64,000 nucleotides of DNA from an uncultured Aquimarina sp. (GTDB taxonomy: Bacteria > Bacteroidota > Bacteroidia > Flavobacteriales > Flavobacteriaceae), in NCBI GenBank assembly GCA_947500545.1, contig CANMSO010000003.1:1-64000 (forward strand), written 5' to 3'. The position numbers and the translations under genes are program-made. A model generated the notes under the pieces. It saw only the letters and a list, made by a program, of their open reading frames with translations, ran no database searches and was not told the DNA's origin. Below, piece by piece: positions 53,161 to 63,089 of the stretch. Each line of letters begins with the position of its first letter. The first letter of the stretch is position 1.

Positions 53161-53841
53161 ATGCTAAGAGACTTAGCTTATTTATTCTATCCTATATATT
53201 GTGCTGCCTGTGATGGCCCACTACATAAAAACGAAAGATTGCTGTGTACTTCTTGTCGACACGAACTCCCTTTAGGCAATTTCCATAACGTAAACGCAAA
53301 AAAAATTGAAAAAGTATTTTATGGGCGTGTCAAAATTGAAAATGCGACCTCTTTATTTGTATTTCAGAAAGATGGTTTAGTGCAAAATTTGATTCATAAC
53401 CTTAAGTTTAGAGGAAGAGAAGAAATTGGAAGAGAGTTGGGAAAGTGGCTAGGAGAGGAAATATCACAAAATTCTGATTATCAATATATTGATGTTGTTG
53501 TTCCTGTTCCATTACATAAAAAAAGACTTCGAGAAAGAGGATATAATCAAGTTGAGAAATTTGGGATTGAAATTGCTGAGCTATTAAATGCAAAATATAT
53601 TGATTCTGTACTTAAAAAAAATTCACATAATAAGAAACAATCCAAGCGAGAAAGGAACAATAGATGGATTAATACGTCTGAAACATTTGGCATTCAAAAT
53701 GAGTCTTTACTTGAAAACAAACATGTATTACTAGTGGATGATATTATTACAACCGGTGCTACTATTGAGGCATGTGTAAATGCATTGAAAGCTATTCCTG
53801 GAATTAAAATAAGTATTGCAGCAATGGCAATAGCAGAATAG
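53161..53841 (+). CDS. comF: ComF-family phosphoribosyltransferase-like protein
   Basis: This 226-residue protein has an N-terminal four-cysteine cluster (CAACDGPL, CTSC), then the phosphoribosyltransferase fold with VVVPVPLHKKRLRERGYNQ near 110-128 and the PRPP-binding loop VLLVDDIITTGATIEAC near 189-205. ComF proteins assist DNA uptake or processing in competent bacteria; the enzymatic role is unproved. Length is normal. The gene is divergent from the coiled-coil protein and may be read together with the following lipoprotein gene. Confidence 0.93.
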   Translation: MLRDLAYLFYPIYCAACDGPLHKNERLLCTSCRHELPLGNFHNVNAKKIEKVFYGRVKIENATSLFVFQKDGLVQNLIHNLKFRGREEIGRELGKWLGEEISQNSDYQYIDVVVPVPLHKKRLRERGYNQVEKFGIEIAELLNAKYIDSVLKKNSHNKKQSKRERNNRWINTSETFGIQNESLLENKHVLLVDDIITTGATIEACVNALKAIPGIKISIAAMAIAE

Positions 53842-53896
53842 TTTTTTAGTTTTTATAATATAGTTGTTTCTTTGCGTCTTAAATTATCATGGAAAT

Positions 53897-55510
53897 ATGA
53901 ACAAAAAATTAAATACGTTATTGTTTGCCGTTGCATTACTTACCATTGTGGTTAGTTGTGCAAAAAAAGGATCAATAACCGGTGGGGAGAAAGATGAAAC
54001 ACCACCAGTTTTTGTAAAGGCTTTTCCGCCTAATTTCTCTACAAATTTTAATAAAGATGAAATTCGTATTTACTTTGATGAATATATAAAGCTTAAGGAC
54101 GCCCAAAAGCAAATTATCATATCTCCTCCTATGGATCCTAAACCAACAATAACACCATTAGGAGGTGCTGGCAAATTTATTAAAATTAAATTTCTAGATA
54201 CTTTGCTACAAAACACAACATATAGCATTAATTTTGGCGAAAGTGTAGAGGATAATAATGAGGGTAATTCTTATCCTTTTTTTAGATATGTTTTTTCAAC
54301 AGGTGATTTTCTTGATTCTTTACATGTAAAAGGTACTGTTGCTAGTGCAATCAAAAAGAAAATAGAGCCTAATATTACCATTGCCCTTTATGAGGTAGAT
54401 GAAAACTATTCTGACTCATTAGTATTCAACACAGTTCCTAGATATATTACCAATACATTAGATAGTACTGCCTTTGATTTTTACAATCTGAAAAAAGGAA
54501 AATATAAACTCATCGCCTTAAAAGACGCCGCTTCTAACTATATCTATGAACCAAGACAAGACAAAATAGGTTTTTATGACGAAATCATTACACTTCCTGA
54601 AGACACGACCAAAGTCTTTAATATTAAAATATTTAAAGAAGTTTTTGATTTTAAAGCACTGTTACCAAAACAAGTTTCAAAAAATGAGTTTATTTTTCCT
54701 TATGAAGGCGAAAGGGATAGTATGAAAATCAAGCTACTAAGTGATGTACCTGATGATTTTGTATCTCGAATACTACCCGATAAGGAAAAAGACAGCCTAC
54801 ATTATTGGTTCAAACCATTTTTTGAATCGGATTCTTTAATTTTTGAAGTTTCTAACTCTAAAAATTATATTGACACCCTTACCCCAAGAATAAAAGATCA
54901 ATACAAGGATTCTCTAAAGCTCTCATCAAAGTTTGGATCATCTCTACCACTTAATGAAAATTTCGTCTTATTAGCAACTACTCCTTTAGATAGTATTAAT
55001 GAAAAATTGATCACTCTTACAGATAAGGATACTTTAGCAGTTCCTTTCTCTGTTGATTTAGACAGAAAGATAAATGAAGCAGAACTTGTTTTTGAAAAAA
55101 CAGAGGACAATAGATACACTTTGCAAATTTTACCAGAGGCAATTAAGGATTTTGTTGGCAATGTTAATGACACAATAGACGTAAGGTTTAGAACAAAAAA
55201 ATTAGCAGATTACGGTACAATTTTCCTAACACTTCAAAACGTAAAACAATACCCTGTTTTAGTGCAGATAACTAATGAAAAAGAAGAAGTAATCTCAGAA
55301 AAAATTGCCAAAAATGAAGACATGATTCCTTTTGAATATCTTGATCCGGGTAAATATTTTATACGGGTAATTTTAGACACCAATGGTAATGGTAAGTGGG
55401 ATACCGGTAATTTCTTAAAAGGAATACAACCAGAAGAAGTTAAATATTTTCCAGAAGTAATTGACTTAAGGCCTAACTGGGAACTGAAACAAACCTTTAT
55501 CCTAGAGTAG
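53897..55510 (+). CDS. Ig-like domain lipoprotein
   Basis: This 537-residue lipoprotein (C21 in IVVSC) starts its mature part with KKGSITGGEKDETPPVFVK, then an Ig-like Big_5 domain (about 30-130: FNKDEIRIYFDEYIKLKDAQ). It continues with beta-rich regions including a second Ig-like part and a C-terminal DTNGNGKWDTGNFLKG, which resembles a calcium-binding loop. The family is widespread in Bacteroidota, function unknown, probably outer-membrane attached. The ATG at 53897 is chosen as it leads straight into the signal; an upstream frame adds 11 residues. Its end overlaps the convergent amidase gene by 9 bases. Confidence 0.83.
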   Translation: MNKKLNTLLFAVALLTIVVSCAKKGSITGGEKDETPPVFVKAFPPNFSTNFNKDEIRIYFDEYIKLKDAQKQIIISPPMDPKPTITPLGGAGKFIKIKFLDTLLQNTTYSINFGESVEDNNEGNSYPFFRYVFSTGDFLDSLHVKGTVASAIKKKIEPNITIALYEVDENYSDSLVFNTVPRYITNTLDSTAFDFYNLKKGKYKLIALKDAASNYIYEPRQDKIGFYDEIITLPEDTTKVFNIKIFKEVFDFKALLPKQVSKNEFIFPYEGERDSMKIKLLSDVPDDFVSRILPDKEKDSLHYWFKPFFESDSLIFEVSNSKNYIDTLTPRIKDQYKDSLKLSSKFGSSLPLNENFVLLATTPLDSINEKLITLTDKDTLAVPFSVDLDRKINEAELVFEKTEDNRYTLQILPEAIKDFVGNVNDTIDVRFRTKKLADYGTIFLTLQNVKQYPVLVQITNEKEEVISEKIAKNEDMIPFEYLDPGKYFIRVILDTNGNGKWDTGNFLKGIQPEEVKYFPEVIDLRPNWELKQTFILE

Positions 55511-56284
55511 TTTGAAATTATCTCTATCATTAAGAAAGGACAGCTTCGTTCTTACTTCATGAATATGTGATTTATGCAATGTTGCGTAAATAATTGTTTC
55601 TTTTTCGATTGGATTTTCGTCTAAGAGAGAATTTCCCAAAACATCGTAGACAGCCGAGTGACCATTGTATTGGTAACCTTTACCATCCAAACCAATACGG
55701 TTTGCACCAATGCAATAACACATATTCTCTATGGCCCTGGCTTGCAATAACGTATCCCAAGCATTAATTCTTGGTTTTGGCCAACTTGCCACATACAAAA
55801 GCACATCATACCCTGAAGTATTTCTTGCCCATACCGGAAACCTAAGATCATAGCATATTTGAGGTTTGATTTTCCAGCCTAAATATTCAATAATCACTTC
55901 TTCTTGTCCCGCAGTAAACACCTCTTCTTCTTTAGCCAAAGTAAATAATTGATGTTTATTATAGGTTTGGCAGACACCACTAGGTAACATAAAAATTAAT
56001 CGATTATAATACCTGTTATCTTCTTCTATTATAACACTACCTGTGATTGCACAATTCTTTTCTTTTGCCATTACCGTAAGCCATTGCACCGTATCTCCAT
56101 TCATAGTTTCAGCTACTTCGTCAGCATTCATAGTAAACCCTGTATTAAACATCTCTGGCAAAACAATAATGTCTACTTTTTTCGAAATGGCTCTTATTTT
56201 TTCAGAAAAAGAATTACGATTTTCTATGGGATTCTCCCAAACCAAATCAGCCTGAATTAATGCAATGTTTAAAGTTTCTTTCAT
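55502..56284 (-). CDS. Nitrilase-family omega-amidase-like hydrolase
   Basis: This 260-residue enzyme belongs to the carbon-nitrogen hydrolase superfamily. The catalytic triad is E44 (VLPEMFNTGF), K110 (YNKHQLF) and C144 (PQICYDLRFP). The close fit to YafV/Nit2 suggests an omega-amidase that hydrolyses alpha-ketoglutaramate or alpha-ketosuccinamate, a metabolite-repair function in the cytoplasm. Length is usual. It shares direction with the MarR gene upstream, 44 bases away. Confidence 0.9.
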   Translation of the reverse strand: MKETLNIALIQADLVWENPIENRNSFSEKIRAISKKVDIIVLPEMFNTGFTMNADEVAETMNGDTVQWLTVMAKEKNCAITGSVIIEEDNRYYNRLIFMLPSGVCQTYNKHQLFTLAKEEEVFTAGQEEVIIEYLGWKIKPQICYDLRFPVWARNTSGYDVLLYVASWPKPRINAWDTLLQARAIENMCYCIGANRIGLDGKGYQYNGHSAVYDVLGNSLLDENPIEKETIIYATLHKSHIHEVRTKLSFLNDRDNFKLL

Positions 56285-56328
56285 AGGTTAAAAATAGTAA
56301 AATCGATTCATTATAAATTACCTTATTA

Positions 56329-56964
56329 TTACTTTGAATATTTCTCTATGATCAAATTTAAATCTTTCTCTTCTTCCAGGTATATTGGAAAATGAAAGTC
56401 GTCTAATTTTTTTAAAGTCTTTAACAATGTGACCTGTTCATCAGTAGTTAAAGAACCACTAACCATTTTTGCCGCTTTATGAGCTTCAGTGTATGCCTTA
56501 ATAACATTCTCTTCGCCATTTTTGGTTAATCGCAATAGTTTACTTCTTTTGTCATCTGGATTAGGAAATTGTTCTATAATCTCATTTTTCAGTAGCCTTT
56601 TAATGACCTCCATACCAGAAGACTTATCATAGGCCATTTTTCTGATTAAATCTGTTTTTCCTATCGAACCTGATCTATGAAGTATTGCTGTAAAAGCAAA
56701 ATCCATATCAGTAGCAAATGGCAAATCAATCAAGGCGGATTTAATGTATGTATTAGAATATCTACTCATCCTACCAATATATGCCGCTAACTCAGCTTCG
56801 ATACTATGACCTGTTATTTCATATTCTTCTACCGAAATAGTTTCATCTACACGTTTATAGAGCCAACTTGCAAATGATTTTATAGTGATATCCCTATCCA
56901 TTCTATCGCTTACAAACGCTCCTGTAAGATCGATTAATTGCTTTATTAACTCATATATTTTCAT
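56329..56964 (-). CDS. MarR-family transcriptional regulator
   Basis: This 211-residue protein has a winged-helix MarR domain in its second half: GKTDLIRKMAYDKSSGMEVIKRLLKNEII, shown in part by KMAYDKSSGMEVIKRLL, then the wing DDKRSKLLRLTKNG near 137-150. It is somewhat longer than usual MarR proteins (about 150) owing to an N-terminal helical extension (1-65). It is divergent from a TonB-dependent receptor gene with 118 bases and an inverted repeat between, so it likely controls that receptor and itself. Confidence 0.85.
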   Translation of the reverse strand: MKIYELIKQLIDLTGAFVSDRMDRDITIKSFASWLYKRVDETISVEEYEITGHSIEAELAAYIGRMSRYSNTYIKSALIDLPFATDMDFAFTAILHRSGSIGKTDLIRKMAYDKSSGMEVIKRLLKNEIIEQFPNPDDKRSKLLRLTKNGEENVIKAYTEAHKAAKMVSGSLTTDEQVTLLKTLKKLDDFHFPIYLEEEKDLNLIIEKYSK

Positions 56965-57018
56965 TAAAAGCTATTTTTTAACACTAAATTAAAACAATTT
57001 ATTATTATATAATACTTT

Positions 57019-57052
57019 TTTGTTTAATATTTGCGATTTATATTTAAACAAA
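57019..57052. promoter_or_regulatory. Inverted repeat between MarR and receptor genes
   Basis: TTTGTTTAA at 57019-57027 and TTAAACAAA at 57044-57052 are perfect inverted arms 16 bases apart. They lie 55 bases from the MarR start and 31 from the receptor start, well placed for a MarR operator. Confidence 0.5.
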
Positions 57053-57082
57053 ATATCTCTAAATCATTAAAAACCTATAATT

Positions 57083-59437
57083 ATGAATGTCAAAAATACT
57101 GTTTTAGTACTTTCTTTGCTATTAGTATCCAATATCTATGCGCAGGTATATGGAGAATTATCAGGAAACGTAATTGACCAAACCGGCCAGCCTGTTTTAG
57201 GGGCCTCTGTTTTTCTTGAAGGCGAAGAAAAAGGAGCGCAAACAGATTTTGATGGCGACTATCGTATCGAAAACATTACCCCGGGATCCTATAATTTGAT
57301 TGTTAGCTATGTCGGGTTTGAAACACAGACCAAATTTAACGTAATTGTAAAATCAAAAGGAACATTACCTAGTAATTTTATACTAAAGGAATCTACAGAG
57401 GCTCTGGATGAAGTTGTCATTAGTAATGCAAACAAGATTAGTAGGCCCAAAGAAACTCCGTTATCCACACAATCCTTATCGGCGGTAGAAATTGCTACCT
57501 ACCCAGGAAGTAATAATGATGTGGTACAAGTTGCCCAAACACTTCCTGGGGTTTCTCCATCTATTGGTGGTTTTCGTAACGATTTGATCATACGTGGTGG
57601 TGCACCCAACGAAACTGTTTATTATCTAGATGGCATGGAAGTGCCAAATATCAATCATTTCAGTACTCAAGGAAGTGCTGGTGGCCCCGTAGGACTTATT
57701 AATGTATCATTTATTGATAATGTAACCTTATCTACCTCAGCCTTTGGTGCACAATATGACAATCCTCTTTCGGGAGTATTGCAGTTCAGTCAACGCACAG
57801 GAAATAACAGAGATCTTAGTGGCAATTTTCGTGTAAGCGCCAGTGAAGCAGCACTTACAATGGAAGGTCCACTTTTTAAGGGTGCAAACGAAGAAGCAAA
57901 AACTACTTTTTTAGTGTCTGCAAGACGCAGTTATCTTCAATTTTTATTTGAAGTGATCGGGCTTCCATTCAGACCCAATTACTGGGACTACCAATATAAA
58001 ATAAATCATAAGATCGATACATACAATGAACTTAATTTTATAGGCTTAGGATCTATTGACGATTTCTCGGTAGAAGCTCCCGATGATTTTGATGCAGAAC
58101 AACAGGCTCAATTAGAACAGGCTCCTTTCATAAATCAACGCACTAATGCTATCGGTTTATCTTGGAAAAATCGTTTTAAAGATGGATCTGGATTTATGGA
58201 AACTACAATAAGTAATAATACATTGGTTAATGAATTTACAAGGTATGAAGATCCAGAAAATGAAACTGGAGTTATTTTTAGTAATGATGCCACAGAGTCT
58301 GAAACCAAACTACGGTATCAACTCACAAAATTCTTTGGGGGCTGGAAACTTGCAACAGGATTTAATGCACAATATTCTGACTACAGCAATGAAACAGTTA
58401 ACCTCACCGACAATAATATTTTTAATACAGAAATCGATTTCTTTAAATATGGGCTATTCGCCAACATGACTAATTCATTTTTTAATGATAGACTAGATGT
58501 TTCTTTTGGCTTCAGGATAGATGATGACAGTTTTACAGAAGAAGACAATCTACTTTCTACATTCTCTCCTCGATTCTCTCTCTCATATGAATTTAAAGAA
58601 AACTGGAGATTAAATGGATCTGTAGGAAGATATTATAAATTACCTCCCTATACTATTTTAGGCTTTAGAAACAACAACAATGTTCTGGTAAATCAAGACG
58701 TAGAATACACAGTAAGTGATCATTACGTTTTAGGGCTTCAACATTATTTTGGGCCGTCATCAAGTATTTCTTTAGAAGGTTTTTACAAGCGTTATGATGA
58801 TTATCCGGTTTCTGTACTAGATGGTGTATCACTTGCAAATAAGGGAGCCGATTTTGAAGTATTAGGAAGTGAAGATGTAGCCACCGTAGGTCGAGGGAGA
58901 AGTTACGGGACAGAACTTCAGTTTCAACAAAAACTTTCTAATAATTTCTACGGGATATTTGCATACACCTGGTTTTATAGTGAATTTACTGGTTTTGACC
59001 GTGATGCCTATCTGCCTTCTGTATGGGATAGCCGTCATCTCATTTCATTTACGGGGGGGTATAAATTAAAGAAAAACTGGGAGGTAAGCGCACGATATCG
59101 TTTTGCAGGAAATACTCCTTTTGTTCCTACTGATCTTGATGCAACTTTAGCCAATTATCCAGAAGTGGTCTTGGATTATGGTCGTTTAGGCGAAGAAAAG
59201 CTAGATACATTTAGTCAGCTTGATTTGCGAATTGACAAGAAATGGAACTTTGAAAAGTTATCACTAAATGTGTTTATTGAGGCTCAAAATATCCTAGGAC
59301 AGGAAACTCCAGAACCCACTCAATACGGACTTAGTAGAGATGCAAATGGAACTGTTTTACAACCCAGAAGCTTAACCGCTATAGAAACAGAAACAGGTCA
59401 AATTATACCAAGTATCGGATTGGTAATTGATTTTTAA
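57083..59437 (+). CDS. TonB-dependent receptor with carboxypeptidase-like domain
   Basis: This 784-residue outer-membrane receptor has a signal peptide (about 1-20, ending IYAQ), a carboxypeptidase-like domain (GELSGNVIDQTGQPVLGASV, 25-44), a plug (VVQVAQTLPGVSPSIGGFRN, then IIRGGAPNETVYYLDGMEVP) and a C-terminal barrel ending PSIGLVIDF. It is not a close paralogue of the two receptors at 24-30 kb, being shorter with a different plug. The ligand is unknown. A divergent MarR gene suggests inducible expression. Confidence 0.92.
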   Translation: MNVKNTVLVLSLLLVSNIYAQVYGELSGNVIDQTGQPVLGASVFLEGEEKGAQTDFDGDYRIENITPGSYNLIVSYVGFETQTKFNVIVKSKGTLPSNFILKESTEALDEVVISNANKISRPKETPLSTQSLSAVEIATYPGSNNDVVQVAQTLPGVSPSIGGFRNDLIIRGGAPNETVYYLDGMEVPNINHFSTQGSAGGPVGLINVSFIDNVTLSTSAFGAQYDNPLSGVLQFSQRTGNNRDLSGNFRVSASEAALTMEGPLFKGANEEAKTTFLVSARRSYLQFLFEVIGLPFRPNYWDYQYKINHKIDTYNELNFIGLGSIDDFSVEAPDDFDAEQQAQLEQAPFINQRTNAIGLSWKNRFKDGSGFMETTISNNTLVNEFTRYEDPENETGVIFSNDATESETKLRYQLTKFFGGWKLATGFNAQYSDYSNETVNLTDNNIFNTEIDFFKYGLFANMTNSFFNDRLDVSFGFRIDDDSFTEEDNLLSTFSPRFSLSYEFKENWRLNGSVGRYYKLPPYTILGFRNNNNVLVNQDVEYTVSDHYVLGLQHYFGPSSSISLEGFYKRYDDYPVSVLDGVSLANKGADFEVLGSEDVATVGRGRSYGTELQFQQKLSNNFYGIFAYTWFYSEFTGFDRDAYLPSVWDSRHLISFTGGYKLKKNWEVSARYRFAGNTPFVPTDLDATLANYPEVVLDYGRLGEEKLDTFSQLDLRIDKKWNFEKLSLNVFIEAQNILGQETPEPTQYGLSRDANGTVLQPRSLTAIETETGQIIPSIGLVIDF

Positions 59438-59502
59438 AATTATCCTATTACTAGCCCAAGTTCATAAAAAGAGATATTATAACAACTCATTAAATCTATC
59501 TG

Positions 59503-59523
59503 GCCCTAGAATTATTCTAGGGC
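59503..59523 (+). terminator. Terminator after the receptor gene
   Basis: GCCCTAGAA at 59503-59511 pairs perfectly with TTCTAGGGC at 59515-59523, then ATTTTAG. The T-run is short, so strength is uncertain. Confidence 0.6.
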
Positions 59524-59680
59524 ATTTTAGTGTCATTTTTAATGATTTTGTGGTAAAAACCACACGGTCTTGTTAAAAAATCACATTTACATAACAATTA
59601 TTTCATATCGTAATCCAAATTGGGGGTTCTTTTTTCAATAAAATCCTTATTTTCGCAGACCTAATAGAAAGAACGATCAA

Positions 59681-62600
59681 ATGAGCACGAAGTTTCCTGA
59701 ATATAAAGGACTTGACTTACCAAAAGTAGCTGACGAAATACTAGATTTCTGGAAGCAAAATAACATCTTTGAAAAAAGTGTTACTGAGCGTGATGGAGCT
59801 GAACCATATGTCTTTTTTGAAGGGCCTCCTTCAGCAAATGGATTACCCGGTATTCACCATGTAATGGCTCGTGCTATAAAGGATATTTTTTGTCGTTATA
59901 AAACCCAAAAAGGATACCAGGTAAAACGTAAAGCCGGATGGGATACCCATGGACTTCCTGTAGAGCTTGGGGTTGAAAAGGAATTAGGGATTACCAAAGA
60001 AGATATCGGTAAAAAAATTACCGTAGAAGAATATAACGAAGCTTGTAAGAAAGCCGTGATGCGTTATACAGATATCTGGAACGACCTTACTCAAAAAATA
60101 GGATACTGGGTAGATATGGATGATCCATACATCACCTACAAATCCAAATACATGGAGAGTGTATGGTGGCTACTTGCACAAATCTATAAAAAAGGATTGC
60201 TATACAAAGGTTATACTATTCAGCCATATTCTCCAAAGGCCGGTACAGGATTAAGTTCTCACGAACTTAATCAACCGGGAACATACCAGGATGTTACAGA
60301 CACCACTGTGGTTGCTCAATTTAAAGCCAAAGAAGATACTTTACCTTCATTCTTACAAAATACAGAAGGTGCTATTTATTTCTTGGCCTGGACGACTACA
60401 CCTTGGACACTTCCATCTAATACCGCATTAACCGTTGGACCTAAGATAGATTATGTCTTAGTAAAAACATTCAATCAATATACTTTTGAACCTACTAACG
60501 TAATTCTTGCAAAAAACCTGGTAGGAAAACAGTTTTCAGGAAAGTTTGCAAAAGTAGAAACTGAAGAAGAAGTTAATTCTTTCAAAGAAGGAGATAAAAA
60601 AGTACCTTTTTATATTCTTAAAGAATTTAAAGGAAAAGATCTTGTAGATATACGCTATGAACAGTTAATGGATTTTGTTCAACCATATCATAACCCGGAA
60701 AATGCGTTTAGAGTAATTTCTGGTGATTTTGTAACTACTGAAGATGGAACAGGTATCGTTCATACAGCACCTACATTTGGTGCAGATGATGCCATGGTGG
60801 CAAAACAAGCTACTCCAGAAGTACCTGCTCTATTGGTAAAGGACGACAATGATAATCTAGTGCCATTGGTAGATTTGCAAGGTAAATTCACAAAACATAT
60901 GGGTGAATTTGCAGGGAAATATGTTAAGAATGAATATTATGATGACGGCACAGCTCCAGAAAAATCTGTAGATGTAGAAATCGCTATCAAACTTAAAATA
61001 GAAAACAAAGCTTTTAAGGTCGAAAAATATGTGCACAGCTACCCTAACTGTTGGCGTACAGACAAACCTGTACTTTATTACCCATTAGATTCCTGGTTTA
61101 TTAAAGTTACCGATTTTAAAGATCGTATGCACGAACTTAATCTGGGTATTAACTGGAAACCTAAAGCTACCGGTGAAGGGCGTTTTGGAAACTGGCTTGC
61201 CAATGCAAACGACTGGAACCTATCGAGATCACGTTTTTGGGGTATTCCTCTTCCTATTTGGAGAACAGAAGATGGTAAAGAAGAGCTAATTATTGGTTCT
61301 GTAGAAGAATTAAAAACAGAAATGGCAAAAGCTGTAGAAGCTGGTGTTCTTGAATCTGATGTATTCTCCGATTTTGTTGTTGGCGATATGAGCGAGGATA
61401 ATTATGATAAAGTAGATCTACATAAAAATGTAGTCGATAAAATTACATTGGTTTCTCCTTCTGGGAAGCCTATGAAACGTGAGAGTGATCTAATCGATGT
61501 ATGGTTTGACTCTGGATCAATGCCTTATGCACAATGGCATTATCCTTTCGAAAATAAAGAAAAAGTAGAATCTGGTGATGGTAAAGCAGATTTTATTGCA
61601 GAAGGTGTAGATCAAACTCGAGGATGGTTTTATACCCTACATGCAATTGCAACCGTGATCTTTGATGATGTAGCCTATAAAAATGTTGTCTCCAATGGCT
61701 TGGTACTTGATAAAAATGGACAGAAGATGTCAAAGAGGCTTGGTAATGCGGCTGATCCATTCGAAACTTTAAAAGCCTATGGGCCAGATGCCACTCGTTG
61801 GTATATGATTAGTAATGCTAACCCTTGGGATAATTTAAAATTTGATATTGAAGGAATTGCCGAAGTGCGCCGTAAGTTTTTTGGTACGCTTTATAATACA
61901 TATTCATTCTTTACTTTATACTCTAATATCGACAATTTTACATATTCTGAAGCAGATATCCCACTGGCAGAACGACCAGAAATTGATCGATGGATCCTTA
62001 GTGAATTACATACATTGATCAAAAATGTTGATGAGTATTATAATGATTACGAACCAACAAAGGCTACTAGAGCAATCTCTTACTTTGTTCAGGAAAATCT
62101 TAGTAATTGGTTTGTAAGATTAAGCAGAAGAAGATATTGGAAGGGTGACTACCAACAAGATAAGATTTCTGCATATCAAACATTATACACTTGTATGCTT
62201 ACAGTAGCCAAACTTGGAGCTGCCGTAGCACCATTTTTTATGGATAGACTGTATAAGGATCTGGTTGCTGGGACGAAGAAAGAAAGTTTTGAAAGCGTGC
62301 ATCTTTCCAATTTCCCGAAGTATGATAATGCTTTTGTCGATAAAGGATTAGAACACAAGATGCAAAAGGCGCAAACCATTTCTTCTTTGGTACTTTCATT
62401 ACGCCAAAAAGAAAAGATTAAGGTTCGTCAACCACTGCAACGTATCATGATCCCGGTACTAAATGAAGCAGAGAAAAATGAAATTAATGACATTGCCGAT
62501 CTTATAAAAAGTGAGGTAAATGTTAAAGAAATCGAGCTTATTGATGATGCATCTGGTATATTGGTAAAGCAAATCAAGCCTAATTTTAAATCTCTAGGCC

Positions 62601-63085
62601 CACGCTTTGGGAAAGATATGAAGTTGATAGCCAATAAGATACAAACATTCGATCAAGAAACCATAAAAATTCTTGAACAAACGGGCAGTTTTGATGTAGA
62701 AATTAATGATAAAATTATTACATTAGGTACCGATGATGTAGAAATTAGTTCTCAAGATATAGAGGGCTGGTTAGTTGCAAATTCTGGCACTTTAACCGTA
62801 GCACTGGATGTAACAATAAGTCCAGAACTTAAAAAAGAAGGGATCGCCAGAGAGCTTGTTAATCGTATTCAAAATATTCGTAAGGATAGTGGATTCGAGG
62901 TGACTGATAAAATAGAAATTGTTTTTGAAGAGAATAAGACTATTAAAGAGGCTGTTGCAACTAATGAGGTATACATCAAAAATGAAACCTTAACCGAATC
63001 AATTGAGTTTTCAACCAATGTAATAAATGGTACAGAAATTGCGTTTGATGAGATTGCAACCCAATTGATAATAAAAAAACATTAA
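59681..63085 (+). CDS. ileS: Isoleucyl-tRNA synthetase, eukaryal-like type
   Basis: This 1134-residue class I synthetase charges tRNA-Ile. The HIGH motif is the variant GIHH at 57-60 in ANGLPGIHHVMA, and the KMSKS motif is KMSKRLGN at 682-689. The editing domain includes LAWTTTPWTLPSNTAL near 231-246. KMSKR instead of KMSKS and the length fit the type 2 (eukaryal-like) enzymes, which are less sensitive to mupirocin. No C-terminal zinc finger of the bacterial type is seen. The DksA-like gene begins 4 bases after its stop. Confidence 0.95.
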   Translation: MSTKFPEYKGLDLPKVADEILDFWKQNNIFEKSVTERDGAEPYVFFEGPPSANGLPGIHHVMARAIKDIFCRYKTQKGYQVKRKAGWDTHGLPVELGVEKELGITKEDIGKKITVEEYNEACKKAVMRYTDIWNDLTQKIGYWVDMDDPYITYKSKYMESVWWLLAQIYKKGLLYKGYTIQPYSPKAGTGLSSHELNQPGTYQDVTDTTVVAQFKAKEDTLPSFLQNTEGAIYFLAWTTTPWTLPSNTALTVGPKIDYVLVKTFNQYTFEPTNVILAKNLVGKQFSGKFAKVETEEEVNSFKEGDKKVPFYILKEFKGKDLVDIRYEQLMDFVQPYHNPENAFRVISGDFVTTEDGTGIVHTAPTFGADDAMVAKQATPEVPALLVKDDNDNLVPLVDLQGKFTKHMGEFAGKYVKNEYYDDGTAPEKSVDVEIAIKLKIENKAFKVEKYVHSYPNCWRTDKPVLYYPLDSWFIKVTDFKDRMHELNLGINWKPKATGEGRFGNWLANANDWNLSRSRFWGIPLPIWRTEDGKEELIIGSVEELKTEMAKAVEAGVLESDVFSDFVVGDMSEDNYDKVDLHKNVVDKITLVSPSGKPMKRESDLIDVWFDSGSMPYAQWHYPFENKEKVESGDGKADFIAEGVDQTRGWFYTLHAIATVIFDDVAYKNVVSNGLVLDKNGQKMSKRLGNAADPFETLKAYGPDATRWYMISNANPWDNLKFDIEGIAEVRRKFFGTLYNTYSFFTLYSNIDNFTYSEADIPLAERPEIDRWILSELHTLIKNVDEYYNDYEPTKATRAISYFVQENLSNWFVRLSRRRYWKGDYQQDKISAYQTLYTCMLTVAKLGAAVAPFFMDRLYKDLVAGTKKESFESVHLSNFPKYDNAFVDKGLEHKMQKAQTISSLVLSLRQKEKIKVRQPLQRIMIPVLNEAEKNEINDIADLIKSEVNVKEIELIDDASGILVKQIKPNFKSLGPRFGKDMKLIANKIQTFDQETIKILEQTGSFDVEINDKIITLGTDDVEISSQDIEGWLVANSGTLTVALDVTISPELKKEGIARELVNRIQNIRKDSGFEVTDKIEIVFEENKTIKEAVATNEVYIKNETLTESIEFSTNVINGTEIAFDEIATQLIIKKH

Positions 63086-63089
63086 GAAT

